Shown here: piece by piece, positions 13,873-38,400 of the stretch
Layout: every line of letters begins with the position of its first letter
Numbering within the stretch: position 1 is the first letter of the stretch
Source of the DNA: Streptomyces coelicoflavus
Lineage (GTDB): Bacteria > Actinomycetota > Actinomycetes > Streptomycetales > Streptomycetaceae
Assembly: GCF_003112555.1 (NCBI RefSeq)
Contig: NZ_BEWB01000008.1
Location: 310,001-374,000, forward strand
DNA: 64,000 nucleotides
Reading direction: 5' to 3'
Notes under the pieces: model-generated
Told to the model about the DNA's origin: nothing
What the model saw: only the letters and a program-made list of their open reading frames with translations
The model's database searches: none
Translations under genes and position numbers: made by a program

Positions 13873-13876
<4 letters not shown>
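10400..13876 (-). CDS. Loading NRPS: formyltransferase - C remnant - A(Gly) - T
   Basis: 1158 residues; ATG 13876 overlaps the upstream stop (ATGA). Residues 1-300 are a methionyl-tRNA formyltransferase-like domain with NFHDGPLPRHAG (about 92; conserved Asn and His) and ADAGDVL carrying the third conserved Asp. Residues about 310-520 resemble only the back half of a condensation domain, with no HHxxxDG. The adenylation domain (about 530-1040; YIYTSGSTGLPKG, FDIAGLEL near 745, YGPTETTIW) gives the specificity residues D-I-L-Q-L-G-M-I-W, read by eye, which fits glycine. The thiolation domain has GGDSL (about 1082). It should load glycine and N-formylate it as starter unit, as for oxazolomycin and conglobatin loaders. 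The basic, Arg-rich C-terminus has no recognised function. Confidence 0.94.
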
Positions 13877-28584
<14,708 letters not shown>

Positions 28585-28648
28585 TGACCCAACACTCCTT
28601 ATTTTCCTGCGCTCACTTGGGGAAGACGGTGCTCCGGCTCGGGGCGGA

Positions 28649-29800
28649 CTAGTGGGCGGCCGCTTCCGCGAGGATGGTGTCGCCGTGGTACCAGGGGTTT
28701 CCGGCGGCCTCGGAGATGAGGTTGCGGGACCGTGTCTCGTGGGCGCGGCCGAGGGCCAGCGTGAGGTGCTGGACGAGCTCCAGGGCGGTGAAGTACTTCC
28801 GCATGAAGGTGGGTTCGGCCATGGGTATCTCGACGACCTCGATGTTCCGGTTCTCCGGGCGGTCGCTCGTGAGCAGGCCGATCAGGTTCTTCCGCTTCGC
28901 CTGCGTGTACTCGTCGTCGTCCGCGTCGGCGAAGATCAGCACGCTGTGCTTGCGCGTCGGGTCCGACAGGGTCGCCACCTCGCTGTGGCAGAACTCGTGG
29001 AAGTAGTTGCGGGTGGCCGGCACCATGGCGATCTCGTTGAGGTGCATCTTGGCCAGCTTGAGCAGGCTCTCGTGCCACACCGGCGGGGCGATCATGATGA
29101 TGTTGGCGTCCCGGCTCCGCAGGGCCGCCGTGCGCGCCAGTTCCCGGTGCACGTCGGTGAAGTCGTGGGCCAGGTGGTCCGGGAGCGCCCGCACCTCGTC
29201 GCCGAAGTCCCGTGCGACCAGGCCCAGCCGGAAGAAGACGTCCAGCAGGATGGCGAAGTACTGCCCCACGTGGAACAGGGGGTACTCGCGGTCGGGCTCG
29301 CTCAGCTCCCAGCGGAGGATGGACACGCCGGCCTCCCGGCCCAGCTCGGCCAGGCGCCCGCCGGAGGTCAGCAGGACCATCCGGTCGTGGGCGTGCGCGA
29401 GTGCGTGGAAGGCCCGGGCGGGCTCCAGGGAGTGACCGCTGTAGGAGCTCAGGATGATCAGGGTCCGGTCGTCGTCGATGACGGAGGACGGCAGCAGGTA
29501 GGCGTGGTCGTAGTCGTTGAAGACGTGGAACTCCACCTCGGTGCCCGTCGAGATGAAGAAGGCGCGCACGACGTCGGAGACGATCGCCGAGCACCCCATG
29601 CCGGTGAAGACCACACGCTTGAAGTGGCCTGCGGCGATACGGTCGCGCAGGCTGTCGGACAGCTCGTCCAGCGAGTATTCATCGGCCTTCGTGAAGCCCT
29701 TCCGGTAGCCCTCGGAGAGAAACTCCTCGTACCGGTCCATTCGAGTACGCACGTACACAGCCTCTTCTCGGAAAATGGGAGTGGATGCCTTCTCGCTCAC
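28649..29800 (-). CDS. SIS-domain protein, phosphosugar isomerase-like
   Basis: 383 residues from GTG 29800 (SEKASTPIF...), 7 bp after the SDR stop; no strong ribosome site is visible, so coupling is likely. Two sugar-isomerase (SIS) halves can be seen. The first has VVFTGMGCSAIVSD and the phosphate-binding pattern ILSSYSGHSLE (about 110-125). The second has ANIIMIAPP and NYFHEFCHSEV, where phosphoglucose/phosphomannose isomerases have an H-N-E motif. It is slightly longer than the usual 340-350 residues of bifunctional Pgi/Pmi enzymes. Such a protein normally isomerises aldose/ketose phosphates or makes an amino sugar. No sugar pathway, glycosyltransferase or glutaminase is visible in the window, so its role is unknown. 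Its position between SDR and the main PKS in the same transcript argues that it belongs to the pathway. Confidence 0.85.
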   Translation of the reverse strand: MSEKASTPIFREEAVYVRTRMDRYEEFLSEGYRKGFTKADEYSLDELSDSLRDRIAAGHFKRVVFTGMGCSAIVSDVVRAFFISTGTEVEFHVFNDYDHAYLLPSSVIDDDRTLIILSSYSGHSLEPARAFHALAHAHDRMVLLTSGGRLAELGREAGVSILRWELSEPDREYPLFHVGQYFAILLDVFFRLGLVARDFGDEVRALPDHLAHDFTDVHRELARTAALRSRDANIIMIAPPVWHESLLKLAKMHLNEIAMVPATRNYFHEFCHSEVATLSDPTRKHSVLIFADADDDEYTQAKRKNLIGLLTSDRPENRNIEVVEIPMAEPTFMRKYFTALELVQHLTLALGRAHETRSRNLISEAAGNPWYHGDTILAEAAAH

Positions 29801-29807
29801 GTCGGAG

Positions 29808-30548
29808 TCACCACATGAACTGTCCGCCGTCCACGATCAACTTCTGACCGGTGACGTATGAAGATTTCTCACCGACCAGGAATTCCAACGCGTCGGCCAT
29901 CATGTCGACATCTCCGATGCGTCGCTGCGGGATCTCGTCGAGCAGCTTGTCGCGGTACTGCGGTTCGTCCGTCCGGAATCGCGTGCGCATTTCCTCGGTG
30001 TCGATCATTCCGGGAATGAGCGAGTTGACCCGGACGGTCGGAGCGAGTTCCATCGCGAGGCATTTGGTGAAGTGCAGGAGGCCCGCCTTGCTGGCGCAGT
30101 AGTTCAGCCCGTCGAGCCGCGGGCGGATCCCCGTGGTGGCCGCGACGTTCACCACCGATCCACCGCCCGCCTCGAGCATCCCCGGCGCGAGTGCCCGCGT
30201 GAGGTAGAACGGCGCGGACAGGTTGGCCGCGATCACCTGGTCCCAGTCGTCGAACGACATGTCGAGGAAGGGACGGTCGATGTTCCGGCCGGCGTTGTTG
30301 ACCAGCACCTTCGGCGCTCCGTACGCCGCGAGCAGCTCGTCCGCCACGGCGACCACCGCGTCGCGGTCCGACAGGTCGGCCTGAACGCTCCGGAAGGGCT
30401 CCCCGAACTCGCGCTCGGCCGCGGCGGCGGCCTCCTTGTCGCTCCGGTACAGCGCCACGACCCGGTACCCCAGCGACACCAGGCGGCCGCTCAGGGCGAG
30501 CCCGATCCCCTTGGTACCGCCGGTCACCACCGCGAATTCTTTGTGCAT
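29808..30548 (-). CDS. Short-chain dehydrogenase/reductase (FabG-like)
   Basis: 246 residues. I chose ATG 30548 (MHKEFAVVTGG) because AGGAG sits 8 nt upstream; in-frame ATGs at 30554 and 30569 are possible but badly spaced from it. Classical SDR features: TGGTKGIG cofactor loop (about 9-16), NNAG (about 90), catalytic YCASK (about 155-159), and the C-terminal VTGQKLIVDGGQ typical of FabG-like enzymes. It probably uses NADPH to reduce a ketone (or oxidise an alcohol) on the nascent chain or an extender unit. It is the first gene after an intergenic promoter and heads the SDR-SIS-PKS segment. Substrate not determinable from sequence. Confidence 0.93.
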   Translation of the reverse strand: MHKEFAVVTGGTKGIGLALSGRLVSLGYRVVALYRSDKEAAAAAEREFGEPFRSVQADLSDRDAVVAVADELLAAYGAPKVLVNNAGRNIDRPFLDMSFDDWDQVIAANLSAPFYLTRALAPGMLEAGGGSVVNVAATTGIRPRLDGLNYCASKAGLLHFTKCLAMELAPTVRVNSLIPGMIDTEEMRTRFRTDEPQYRDKLLDEIPQRRIGDVDMMADALEFLVGEKSSYVTGQKLIVDGGQFMW

Positions 30549-30698
30549 CCTCATGTCTCCTGTACGCATCGACGGACATACCGGGAAAAGAAAATTGCCT
30601 GATCCTGCTTCGACCCCGGCGAGAAATCGACCGCGGGATGCTTCCAGGGGTAGGAATACCGGCCGGACATCAGCCGGCCGACGGAGACTGCCTACAGA

Positions 30699-30716
30699 AA
30701 ATGGGGCGCCCCATTT
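30699..30716. promoter_or_regulatory. Perfect 18-bp palindrome, candidate operator
   Basis: AAATGGGGCGCCCCATTT is a perfect inverted repeat in the gap between the P450 and SDR genes. It lies about 8-25 nt downstream of the expected start of transcription from the adjacent promoter, the usual place for a repressor site. As an RNA hairpin it would have only about a 7-bp stem and 4-nt loop and no T-tract, so an operator is likelier than a terminator. Confidence 0.45.
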
Positions 30717-30730
30717 CAGAGATCTCGCTC

Positions 30731-30760
30731 AGCCTAGCCCGATTGCATTCGCTCCAGCAA
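30731..30760 (-). promoter_or_regulatory. Candidate promoter for the SDR-SIS-PKS segment
   Basis: Reading the minus strand, TTGCTG (30760-30755) is followed after 18 nt by TAGGCT (30736-30731), a fair match to the Streptomyces housekeeping pattern TTGACN-N17/18-TANNNT. It sits about 180 nt upstream of the SDR start in the only sizeable gap (264 bp) inside the minus-strand array. The rest of that gap holds only the nearby palindrome. Confidence 0.4.
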
Positions 30761-30812
30761 GAGCGGACCCAGGGACGGCACATCATCCGGGAAATGAGTG
30801 CCGCCCGTTCGG

Positions 30813-32495
30813 TCAGGTTCTCGGCGTCAGCCGGCAGCGGACCTGGCCGGTGGCCCGCAGGGTGATTCCGGTGTTCAGCGGGATGTCGGTGTCGACGGCG
30901 GTGAACGAGTAGTTCTTGAGCAGCACGCTCAGCGTGAGGGTGGCGTTCAGCATGGCCAGGTGCTGGCCGATGCACGCCCTCGGCCCACCGCCGAACGGGA
31001 ACCACGCGTAGCGCGGGCGCGCGGCCTCGTGCTCCGGCAGGAACCGGTCCGGGTCGAACGCCTCGGGGTCCTCCCAGATGTCGGGACGGCGCTGGACGAC
31101 ACCGGAGCTGACCACCACGTCGGCGCCCGCCGGGATGGTGTACGAGCCGACCCGCACGTCCTCGGTGGTGATGCGGCCCTGGGCCGGCGCGGCGGGGTAG
31201 AGGCGGAGCGTCTCCTTGAGCACCCGCGTCAGGTAGGGAAGCTTCTCCAGGTCCTCGGCGACGGGCTCACGGCCGCTCAGGACGCTGTCGACCTCCTGGT
31301 GGGCGCGGGCCTGCGCCTCGGGGTGGCGGGCGAGGAGGTGCAGGGTGAGGCCCAGTGTGGTGGCGGTGGACTCGTGGCCGGTGACGAGGAAGACGAGGAC
31401 CTGGTTGCGGGTCTCCTCCGCACTGATCGGATTCCCGTCGTCGTCGTGCGCCCGCGCCAGCAGGCTGAGCATGTCGTTCCTGCCGGTCGAGCCGGCCGAC
31501 TCCTCGGCCCGGCGGGCGGAGATGATCTCGTCGCACACCGCGTACAGCTCGCGGTGCGCCTTGGCGGCGCGCAGATTGCCCGGCGTGGGCACCTTGCGGG
31601 ACAGGTTGACCGGGGCGAAGGCCCGCTTGACCGCGTAGGCGTTGATCAGCGGGAAGTTGCGCTGAACCGTGGGAACCATCGCGTCCACGTCGTTCTTCCG
31701 GCCGAAGAGGATGCGCGAGATCGTCCGCAGCGTGTGCCCCGTCATCTCCTCCGCCACGTCGACGGTCGCGTCCGGCGCGGTCCGCCACCGCTCGACGAGG
31801 CTGCCGGTCTCCTGGGTGATCTCCGAGCCGTACTCGTTCACCTGACGTGGTGTGAACAACGACTGGAGCATCCGGCGCTGGCGCAGGTACTCGTCCCCCA
31901 TGCTGGTGAGCAGCCCGTTGCCGAAGGACTGCCGCAGCTCACCGAGGAACCGGTTCTCCTTGGAGAACGTCTGCGCCGAGGACGCCAGCACCTGCTGAGC
32001 GCCGTCCGCCGAGAACACCCCGTAGAACTCCGCCCGCATTCCCGGCGGACCCACGGTGAACCGGACCACGTCACCGTGGTCGCGCAGCGCCTTGAGGTAG
32101 GTGCCGAGCGTGTCCTTCTGGAGGTCCATCAGCGACCCGAACAGCGGGTGCCCCGTCATGGTGGGGGGCGGCGCCGAAACCGTGGGAGTGCTCGCCGTCA
32201 TGTTGGTGTCTCTCCTTTTGCTGCTTTCGTGCCGGGCCGCGTCCTGCGGGTCCGACACGTCGGGTGGTGCGGGTGCCGGCCGTGCCGTCCGGTGCTCGAC
32301 CGGGCACGGGCCCGCCGCGGGCGGATCCGTCCGGGCCGTCGCGGTGAACTCCAGGCAGTCCGGCCGCCCCGCCGGTCCGAAGGCCACGGTCCAGCCGGCC
32401 GGGACGTCGATCGTCGACGGCCACAGCGAGTGCTCTCGCCGGTCGTTGACGAGGACGAGGTAGTCGGTGTCCGGTCGGTCGAAGGGATTGGTCAT
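30813..32495 (-). CDS. MbtH-like protein fused in frame to cytochrome P450
   Basis: 560 residues; ATG 32495 overlaps the NRPS stop (ATGA). Residues 1-60 are MbtH-like (TNPFDRPDTDYLVLVND, HSLWP, DVPAGWTV), the small partner that helps NRPS adenylation domains fold and work. About 38 linker residues rich in Pro, Ala and Asp follow. From residue 99 (MTASTPTV) a full P450 begins: I-helix TGHESTATT, KETLRLYP (ExxR), heme loop FPFGGGPRACIG with the cysteine ligand. There is no stop between the parts, but a strong AAGGAGA lies 9 nt before the internal ATG at 32201, so a free 462-residue P450 may also be made. Position after the NRPS fits MbtH serving its A domains and the P450 hydroxylating a residue or chain. 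I found no membrane anchor or fused reductase, so separate redox partners are needed. Confidence 0.94.
   Translation of the reverse strand: MTNPFDRPDTDYLVLVNDRREHSLWPSTIDVPAGWTVAFGPAGRPDCLEFTATARTDPPAAGPCPVEHRTARPAPAPPDVSDPQDAARHESSKRRDTNMTASTPTVSAPPPTMTGHPLFGSLMDLQKDTLGTYLKALRDHGDVVRFTVGPPGMRAEFYGVFSADGAQQVLASSAQTFSKENRFLGELRQSFGNGLLTSMGDEYLRQRRMLQSLFTPRQVNEYGSEITQETGSLVERWRTAPDATVDVAEEMTGHTLRTISRILFGRKNDVDAMVPTVQRNFPLINAYAVKRAFAPVNLSRKVPTPGNLRAAKAHRELYAVCDEIISARRAEESAGSTGRNDMLSLLARAHDDDGNPISAEETRNQVLVFLVTGHESTATTLGLTLHLLARHPEAQARAHQEVDSVLSGREPVAEDLEKLPYLTRVLKETLRLYPAAPAQGRITTEDVRVGSYTIPAGADVVVSSGVVQRRPDIWEDPEAFDPDRFLPEHEAARPRYAWFPFGGGPRACIGQHLAMLNATLTLSVLLKNYSFTAVDTDIPLNTGITLRATGQVRCRLTPRT
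32211..32217 (-). promoter_or_regulatory. Internal ribosome binding site before the P450 part
   Basis: AAGGAGA on the minus strand, 9 nt before ATG 32201, inside the MbtH-P450 open frame. It is among the strongest Shine-Dalgarno matches in the cluster and decides whether the P450 is also made as a separate protein. Confidence 0.7.
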
Positions 32496-35400
32496 CGGGG
32501 CGCCCCCGCCGAGTCCGGCGTCGTCGCAGCGGCGGCGCGCAGGTGGGCCACGTCCGACCGCGGGGACGCCGCGATCTCCGCCAGCAACCGCTCGTAGGCG
32601 CGGGCCATGCGCTCGGCGGTCCGCGGGGAGAAGAGGTCGGTGCTGAACTCCAGGTGACCCAGCAGCCCCGACGCCGTCTCCTCCACGACGAGGTTGAGGT
32701 CGTACTTCGTGGTCGTCGTCTCGGAACGGACGGGCAGCACCTCCAGGTCGGTTCCGTCACCGCCGGCTCCGGGGGCGGCGGCGGGGAGCAGGTTGAACAT
32801 CACCTGGAACAGCGGGGAGCAGCCCGGCTCGGGGGCAGGCGCCAGGGCGCGGACGAGGTCGGGGAACGGCAGGTCCTTGTGTTCGTGCGCCTCGGTGGTG
32901 ACGCGCCGGGTCTGTGCCAGGACGTCGGGGAAGGACCGGTCCGCGGGCACGTCGAGCCGGAGCGTCAGGAAGTTGACGAAGTATCCGACCACGCGCTCCA
33001 GTTCGCTTCGCGGCCGGTTCGACACCGCGGTCCCGACGGCCAGTTCGCTGCCGTCCATGTGGTCGCCCAGCAGCACGGCGTAGGCCGACAGCAGGGTCAT
33101 GTAGAGCGTGACCCCCTGCTCCTGGCTCAGCCGGCGCAGCCGTTCGAGCAGTTCGGCGGAGATCCGGAGATCCACCGACGAGCCCTGGTACGTCTTGACC
33201 GGGCAGCGCTCGTAGTCGGTGCGCAGCGGCAGACGGGCCGGCAGTCCGGCCAGTCGCCGCCGCCAGTAGTCCTCCTGGCGGGAGAGTTCGGCGGCGTCGG
33301 TCGCGCGGGCCTGCCAGCGGGCGAACCCGGCGTAGGACAGCGGCAGTTCGGGCAACTCCGGTGTCCTCCCCCTGCTGAAGGCGCGGTACAGCTCGAGCAG
33401 GTCCGCCAGTACGACGTTCACCGACCAGCCGTCGAAGACGCCCCAGGGCCGGGTCAGCACCCCGATGTGCCGGTCGTCGGAGACGGTGAGCAGGTGTGCG
33501 CGGATCGCGTACGGGCCCTCCGGCGTGAAGGGGCGCAGCCGTTCGGCGCGCAGCCACTGCGTGACCGCGTCCTCGTCGACGGTCGCCTGCCGTACCGCGA
33601 AGCCGTCGGCGGGACGGACGTTCTGGGTCACGGTGCCGTCGAGCCGGACGTAACCGGTGCGCAGGACCGCGTGCCGTTCCACCAGCCCTTCCACGGCGCG
33701 CGCGTAGGCCTCGCGGTCGAGGGAGCCGTTGATCCGGAACGCCAGCTGGACGTTGTCGTGCGCCGTTCCCAGGTGTGCGGGCCGGTCGAGGAACCACAGG
33801 TCGCGCTGCTGGAGGGTGAGGGGCGCCGGTTCCCGCTCCCCCGGCTCGTCGGCCTGTGCCCGGCCGGCCGGGGCCGACGGTCGGCTCTCCCGCTCCGCCG
33901 GCCGCTCCAGGACGGTGGACATCTCCTCGACGGTGGCCCCGCTGAAGATCAGCTGGAGCGGAAGCTCGGCGCCGGTCTCCTTCCTGATCCGCAGGGTGAG
34001 CCGGGTCGCGAGCAGGGAGTGTCCGCCGAGATCGAAGAAGTTGTCCTGGAGCCCGACCCGGGTGAGCCCGAGGACGTCGGCGACGATCCGGCACAGCGTG
34101 CGCTGTGCCTCGGTCCGCGGGGCGACGTACTGCTCCTTGGTCACGTCGGCCTCGTCCGGGGCGGGCAGGGCCCGCTTGTCCACCTTGCCGTTCGGTGTGA
34201 CCGGCAGTTCGTCGAGGACCACGAACACGCCGGGCACCATGTAGTGCGGAAGCTGCGCGGAGAGGTGCTCCTTGAGGGTGCGGGCCAGCGAAGGGCCCCT
34301 GCCTCCCAGCTGCGGATGGTTGGTGGCGGCGGCTGCCCGATAGGGGTGACGCGCCCGTACGCGGGGCAGTTCGTCCCGGCCGAGCACCAGGTCGACGCCG
34401 TCGAGCCGGTCCTGCGACCAGGTGGCCGCCACGTGGAAGCCGAGCTCCTCGGCGTGCCGGAGGACGGCTTCCAGCTCCCCGGCGTCGTCCGCCGTCCGCG
34501 AGCGGGGCACGGGCGGCTCGGCCGCTCGGGGGTGCGGCCGGTGCCCGAGCTCCGCGCCGAGGCGTACGGCGTCGGTGACACGGGGGTTCGTCAGGCCGCT
34601 CACCCCGAACCGGTCGGGGACCTCGCCGTCCAGAAGGGTGCGCAGCTCCGCCGGGGAGGCTGCCTCCAGCCACGGCAGGGTGGCGGCCGGGGCGGCCTCC
34701 TTGCGCAGGATCACGTCGTAGCGGTAGGCGAGCGCCTCGCCGCTTCCCCCGCCCCGCGCGAGGACGAGGTCGGCCGACCCCAGCTCGGGCAGACGCTCCG
34801 GCAGCCGCGCGAAGTACGTCGGGCTGACCAGCAGTTCCCGCTCCTGGCGCCGGCCGAGCCGCACCCGGGCGGCCGTCTCCTCGACGGGGGCGCCGGGATC
34901 GGTACGGTCCGACTCGGCCGCGCAGAGCTGGGCGGTGAACAGATCCAGGTTCCGGACGTCACCGACGAGGATGCTGCCGCCGTCCTCCAGGAGCGGGACC
35001 AGGAGGGCGAGTACGTCCTCCAGGTACCCCTCGTTCGGGAAGTGCCGCACCACCGAGTTGAGCACGATCGTGTCGAACTTCCCGCCCGGCGCCTCCGGCA
35101 CGGACAGGGCGTCCCCCTGGACCAGGGTGACGTGCGACCAGCCCCGTTCGGCCACGCCGCGGCGGGCCGCCTCGAGAGCCGTGGCCGACGGTTCGAGCGC
35201 GCACACCGAAGCGCAGTCCGCGGCGTAGCGCAGGAGCAGCTCGCCCCCGCCGCAGCCGATCTCCAGCACCCGCTTCGGGCGTATGCGCTCCAGTTGACGG
35301 GCCACGGCGTCGACGCGTTCCCGGTCGGCCGGCGCGGTGCCGTGCGCGTACCGGTCGTCGCGGTCCTGCCGCCACCGTTCGAGGTGGGCGGCGTTCTCCT

Positions 35401-38400
35401 CCCGGTCGGCGGTGTGCAGCCACCCGGGAGTCGGGCTCACGTAGGCGGCGAGCGTGCGGGCGGCGCCGCTCCCCTGCGGGAGGACCACGGCACGGTGCAC
35501 CGAGGGGTGCGTGAGCAGTGCGTTCGCCACTTCGCCGGGTTCCACGCGGAAGCCGCGCACCTTGACCTGGTCGTCGACCCGGCCCAGGTAGTCGAGCGTG
35601 CCCTCCGCACGCCATCGCACCAGGTCACCGGTGCGGTACATGCGGGTTCCGGGGTCGAACGGGCTGGCCACGAACCGCTCGGCGGTCAGGTCCGGCCGGT
35701 TCAGATAGCCGCAGGCCGTGCCGTCGCCGGTGGCGTACAGCTCGCCCGGTACTCCGAGCGGCACCTGCCGCAGCGCCTCGTCCAGCACGTACACCCGGGT
35801 GTTCCACACCGGAGGGCCGATGGGCACGGCGGCCGCTCCGGGCTCGGCCCGGTAGCGGCAGGCGGTGAGGGGACCGCCCTCGGTGGGCCCGTACAGGTTG
35901 TGCAGTTCGGTGTCCGGCAGCACGCGAGCGAACCGTTCGGCGAGCTCGACCGGCAGCGCCTCGCCCGCGGTCTCGACGCGGCGCAGGCCGGTGCAGAGTT
36001 CCGCGGTCGGTTCGGACAGGAACTCGGCCAGCATGGACGGGACGAAGTGGAGGTCGGTGACCCGCTCCTCGCGGATCAACCGGGCGAGGTACTCCGGGTC
36101 CTTCTGTCCGTCGGGACGGGCGACCACCACGGCCGCGCCGACCTGGAGCGGCCAGAACAGCTCGGGCACCGAGACGTCGAACCCCACCGACGTCTTCAGC
36201 AGCATCCGGTCCTCGCCGCTCATGCCGTAGTGGCTCTGCTTCCACGCGGTCCAGTTCAGGCCCGCGCGGTGCGGGATCACCACACCCTTCGGCCTGCCCG
36301 TGGAACCCGAGGTGTAGAGCACGTACGCGGCGTCGTCCCTGGTCACCCGGGGCCGGGGATCGTCGTCCCGGCCGCCGGTGGTGTCCGGCAGCTCCTCCAG
36401 GACGAGCAGCGGCTCGCTGTCGGCGAGCACCTGCTGCACGCGCTCGTCGGGAAGGTCGGTCTCCATGGGGAGGTACGCCGCTCCGGTCTTCACCACGGCG
36501 TAGACGGCGACCACCAGGTCGAACGAGCGCGGCATCCGGATCGCGACCCGCTGCCCGGGCCCGGCGCCCCGCTCGATCAGCCAGTGCGCGAGCCGGTTGG
36601 CACGGGTGTTCAGCTCCTCGTAGGACAGGGTGCGGCCCTCGAAGATCAGCGCCGTGCGGTCCGGAGTACGGGCGGCCTGCGCCTCGAACGCGGCAGGCAG
36701 CGTCTCGTACGGGAGGGGTGTCGCGGTGTCGTTCCACTCGGCCAGGCGCTGCCGGTCGCCCGCAGGCAGGACGTTGACGTCGAGCGCGGCGGTTGCGGCC
36801 CCGTCGTCCGTGGCGAGGGCGTCGACCAGACCCGCCAGCGCGGTTTCGAGGCAGTCGGCCACCGCCTCGCAGGTGACCGTCTCCTCGACCTGGACGTCCA
36901 GCGACAGTTCGGTGCCGAAGTCGTCGAGCGACACCGTCACGGGGTAGTTGATGGCGTCCACGGCCGCGAGGAAGCGCACCCCGTGGTCGTCGATGCGTGG
37001 CAGCGCCTCGTCCTGCCCCGCCTCGAAGTGACGGAAGTTGACCACGGCGCTGAACAGCGGGGCGTCGCCGTCCATGCCGCTGCACCGCTGGACCAGGCTC
37101 AGGGGGCTCTGCTCCCGTGCGATCAGCTCCCGCAGCCCGGTGTCGACGTCCGCGACCAGCTCGCGCACGGTCCGGCCGGCCAGCCGGGTGCGCAGGGGAA
37201 GCGTGTTGATGAAGTTGCCGAGCATGCGCTCCACCCCGGGCACGCCCTGAAGACGCCCGGACATCACGGCACCGAACACGACGTCGTCGCGTCCGCTGGT
37301 GGCGGCGACGAAGCAGGCGTACGCCGCGTGGAAGAGACAGGCCGGGCTCACTCGCAGACGCTGGGCCTGGGCGCGCAGGTCGCGGGCGAGGGGCTCGGGC
37401 AGCGCTCGGCGCAGCCGGCCGACCCGCCGGCCGTTGCCGTGCACGTCGGTGAGGCCGAACGGTGCCGTGGGTTCCGTCACGCCCTCGAGGGCCGCCCGGA
37501 AGTGGGCCACCGTGTCGTCCGCGGTGTGCCTGGCCAGGGTGTGGGAGACGAAGTCGCGGTAGGGCGGCGGGGCGGCGAGCAGGTCGGCGCGGCCCGCCAT
37601 GTGCGCGGCCAGCTCCGCGAGGATCAGCCGCAGGGAGGTGGCGTCCTCGATGAGGTGGTGGGCGGTCAGGAGGAGGTAGCGCCGCCGCGAGTGCGGCTCC
37701 TCGGCGACGACCAGGCGCAGCAGCGGCGCGCTGTCGAGGCTCATCCGCTCCTGGCGCGCGAGCAGCTCCCTCGCCTGCTCCTCGAAGTCCCGGCCGGCGT
37801 CGAGCGCGATCCGCTCCACGGGGATCCGCGCGGCCCGGTGCACGACCTGGACCGGTTCGGGCAGGCCGGCGGTGAGAACGGCGGTGCGCATCACGTCGTG
37901 GCGGTCGACGATGCGCTGCAGCGCGGCGACGAACCGGGCACAGGCCTCCTCGTCGTCGGCCCGGTAGAGGGTGGAGACGAGATACGGGTCGTTGTCCGGG
38001 TCCATCAGGTGGTGGAAGAGGATGCCCTCCTGGGTGGGCAGCAGCGGGTAGACGTCCTGGACGCCGGCCGCCCCGCCGGGCACGGCGGCCACGACGGTGT
38101 CGATCTGCTCCTGTGTCAGGTCGATCAGCGGTAGCAGGTCGGGGGTGAGGCGCTCGCAGTGCTCCGGGATCCGGTTGGCCGGGACGGTGTGCGCGGGCGC
38201 CGACCCGGTCGCGTCGATGCGCGCCGCCAGATCGGCCAGCGTGGTCGCGGTGAAGACGTCCTGGACGCTGATGTGCAGGCCGCTGTCCTTCAGCCGCGCC
38301 ACCAGCACCGTGATCATCAGGGAATGGCCGCCGAGGGCGAAGAAGTTGTCCTCGGCGCTGACCCGGTCGGCGTCGAAGCCCAGGAGTTCGGCGCAGACCT

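Noticed and set aside
30813..32201. Treating MbtH and P450 as two separate genes only
   Set aside because: The frame is open throughout with no stop between them; reported as a fusion with a possible internal start instead.
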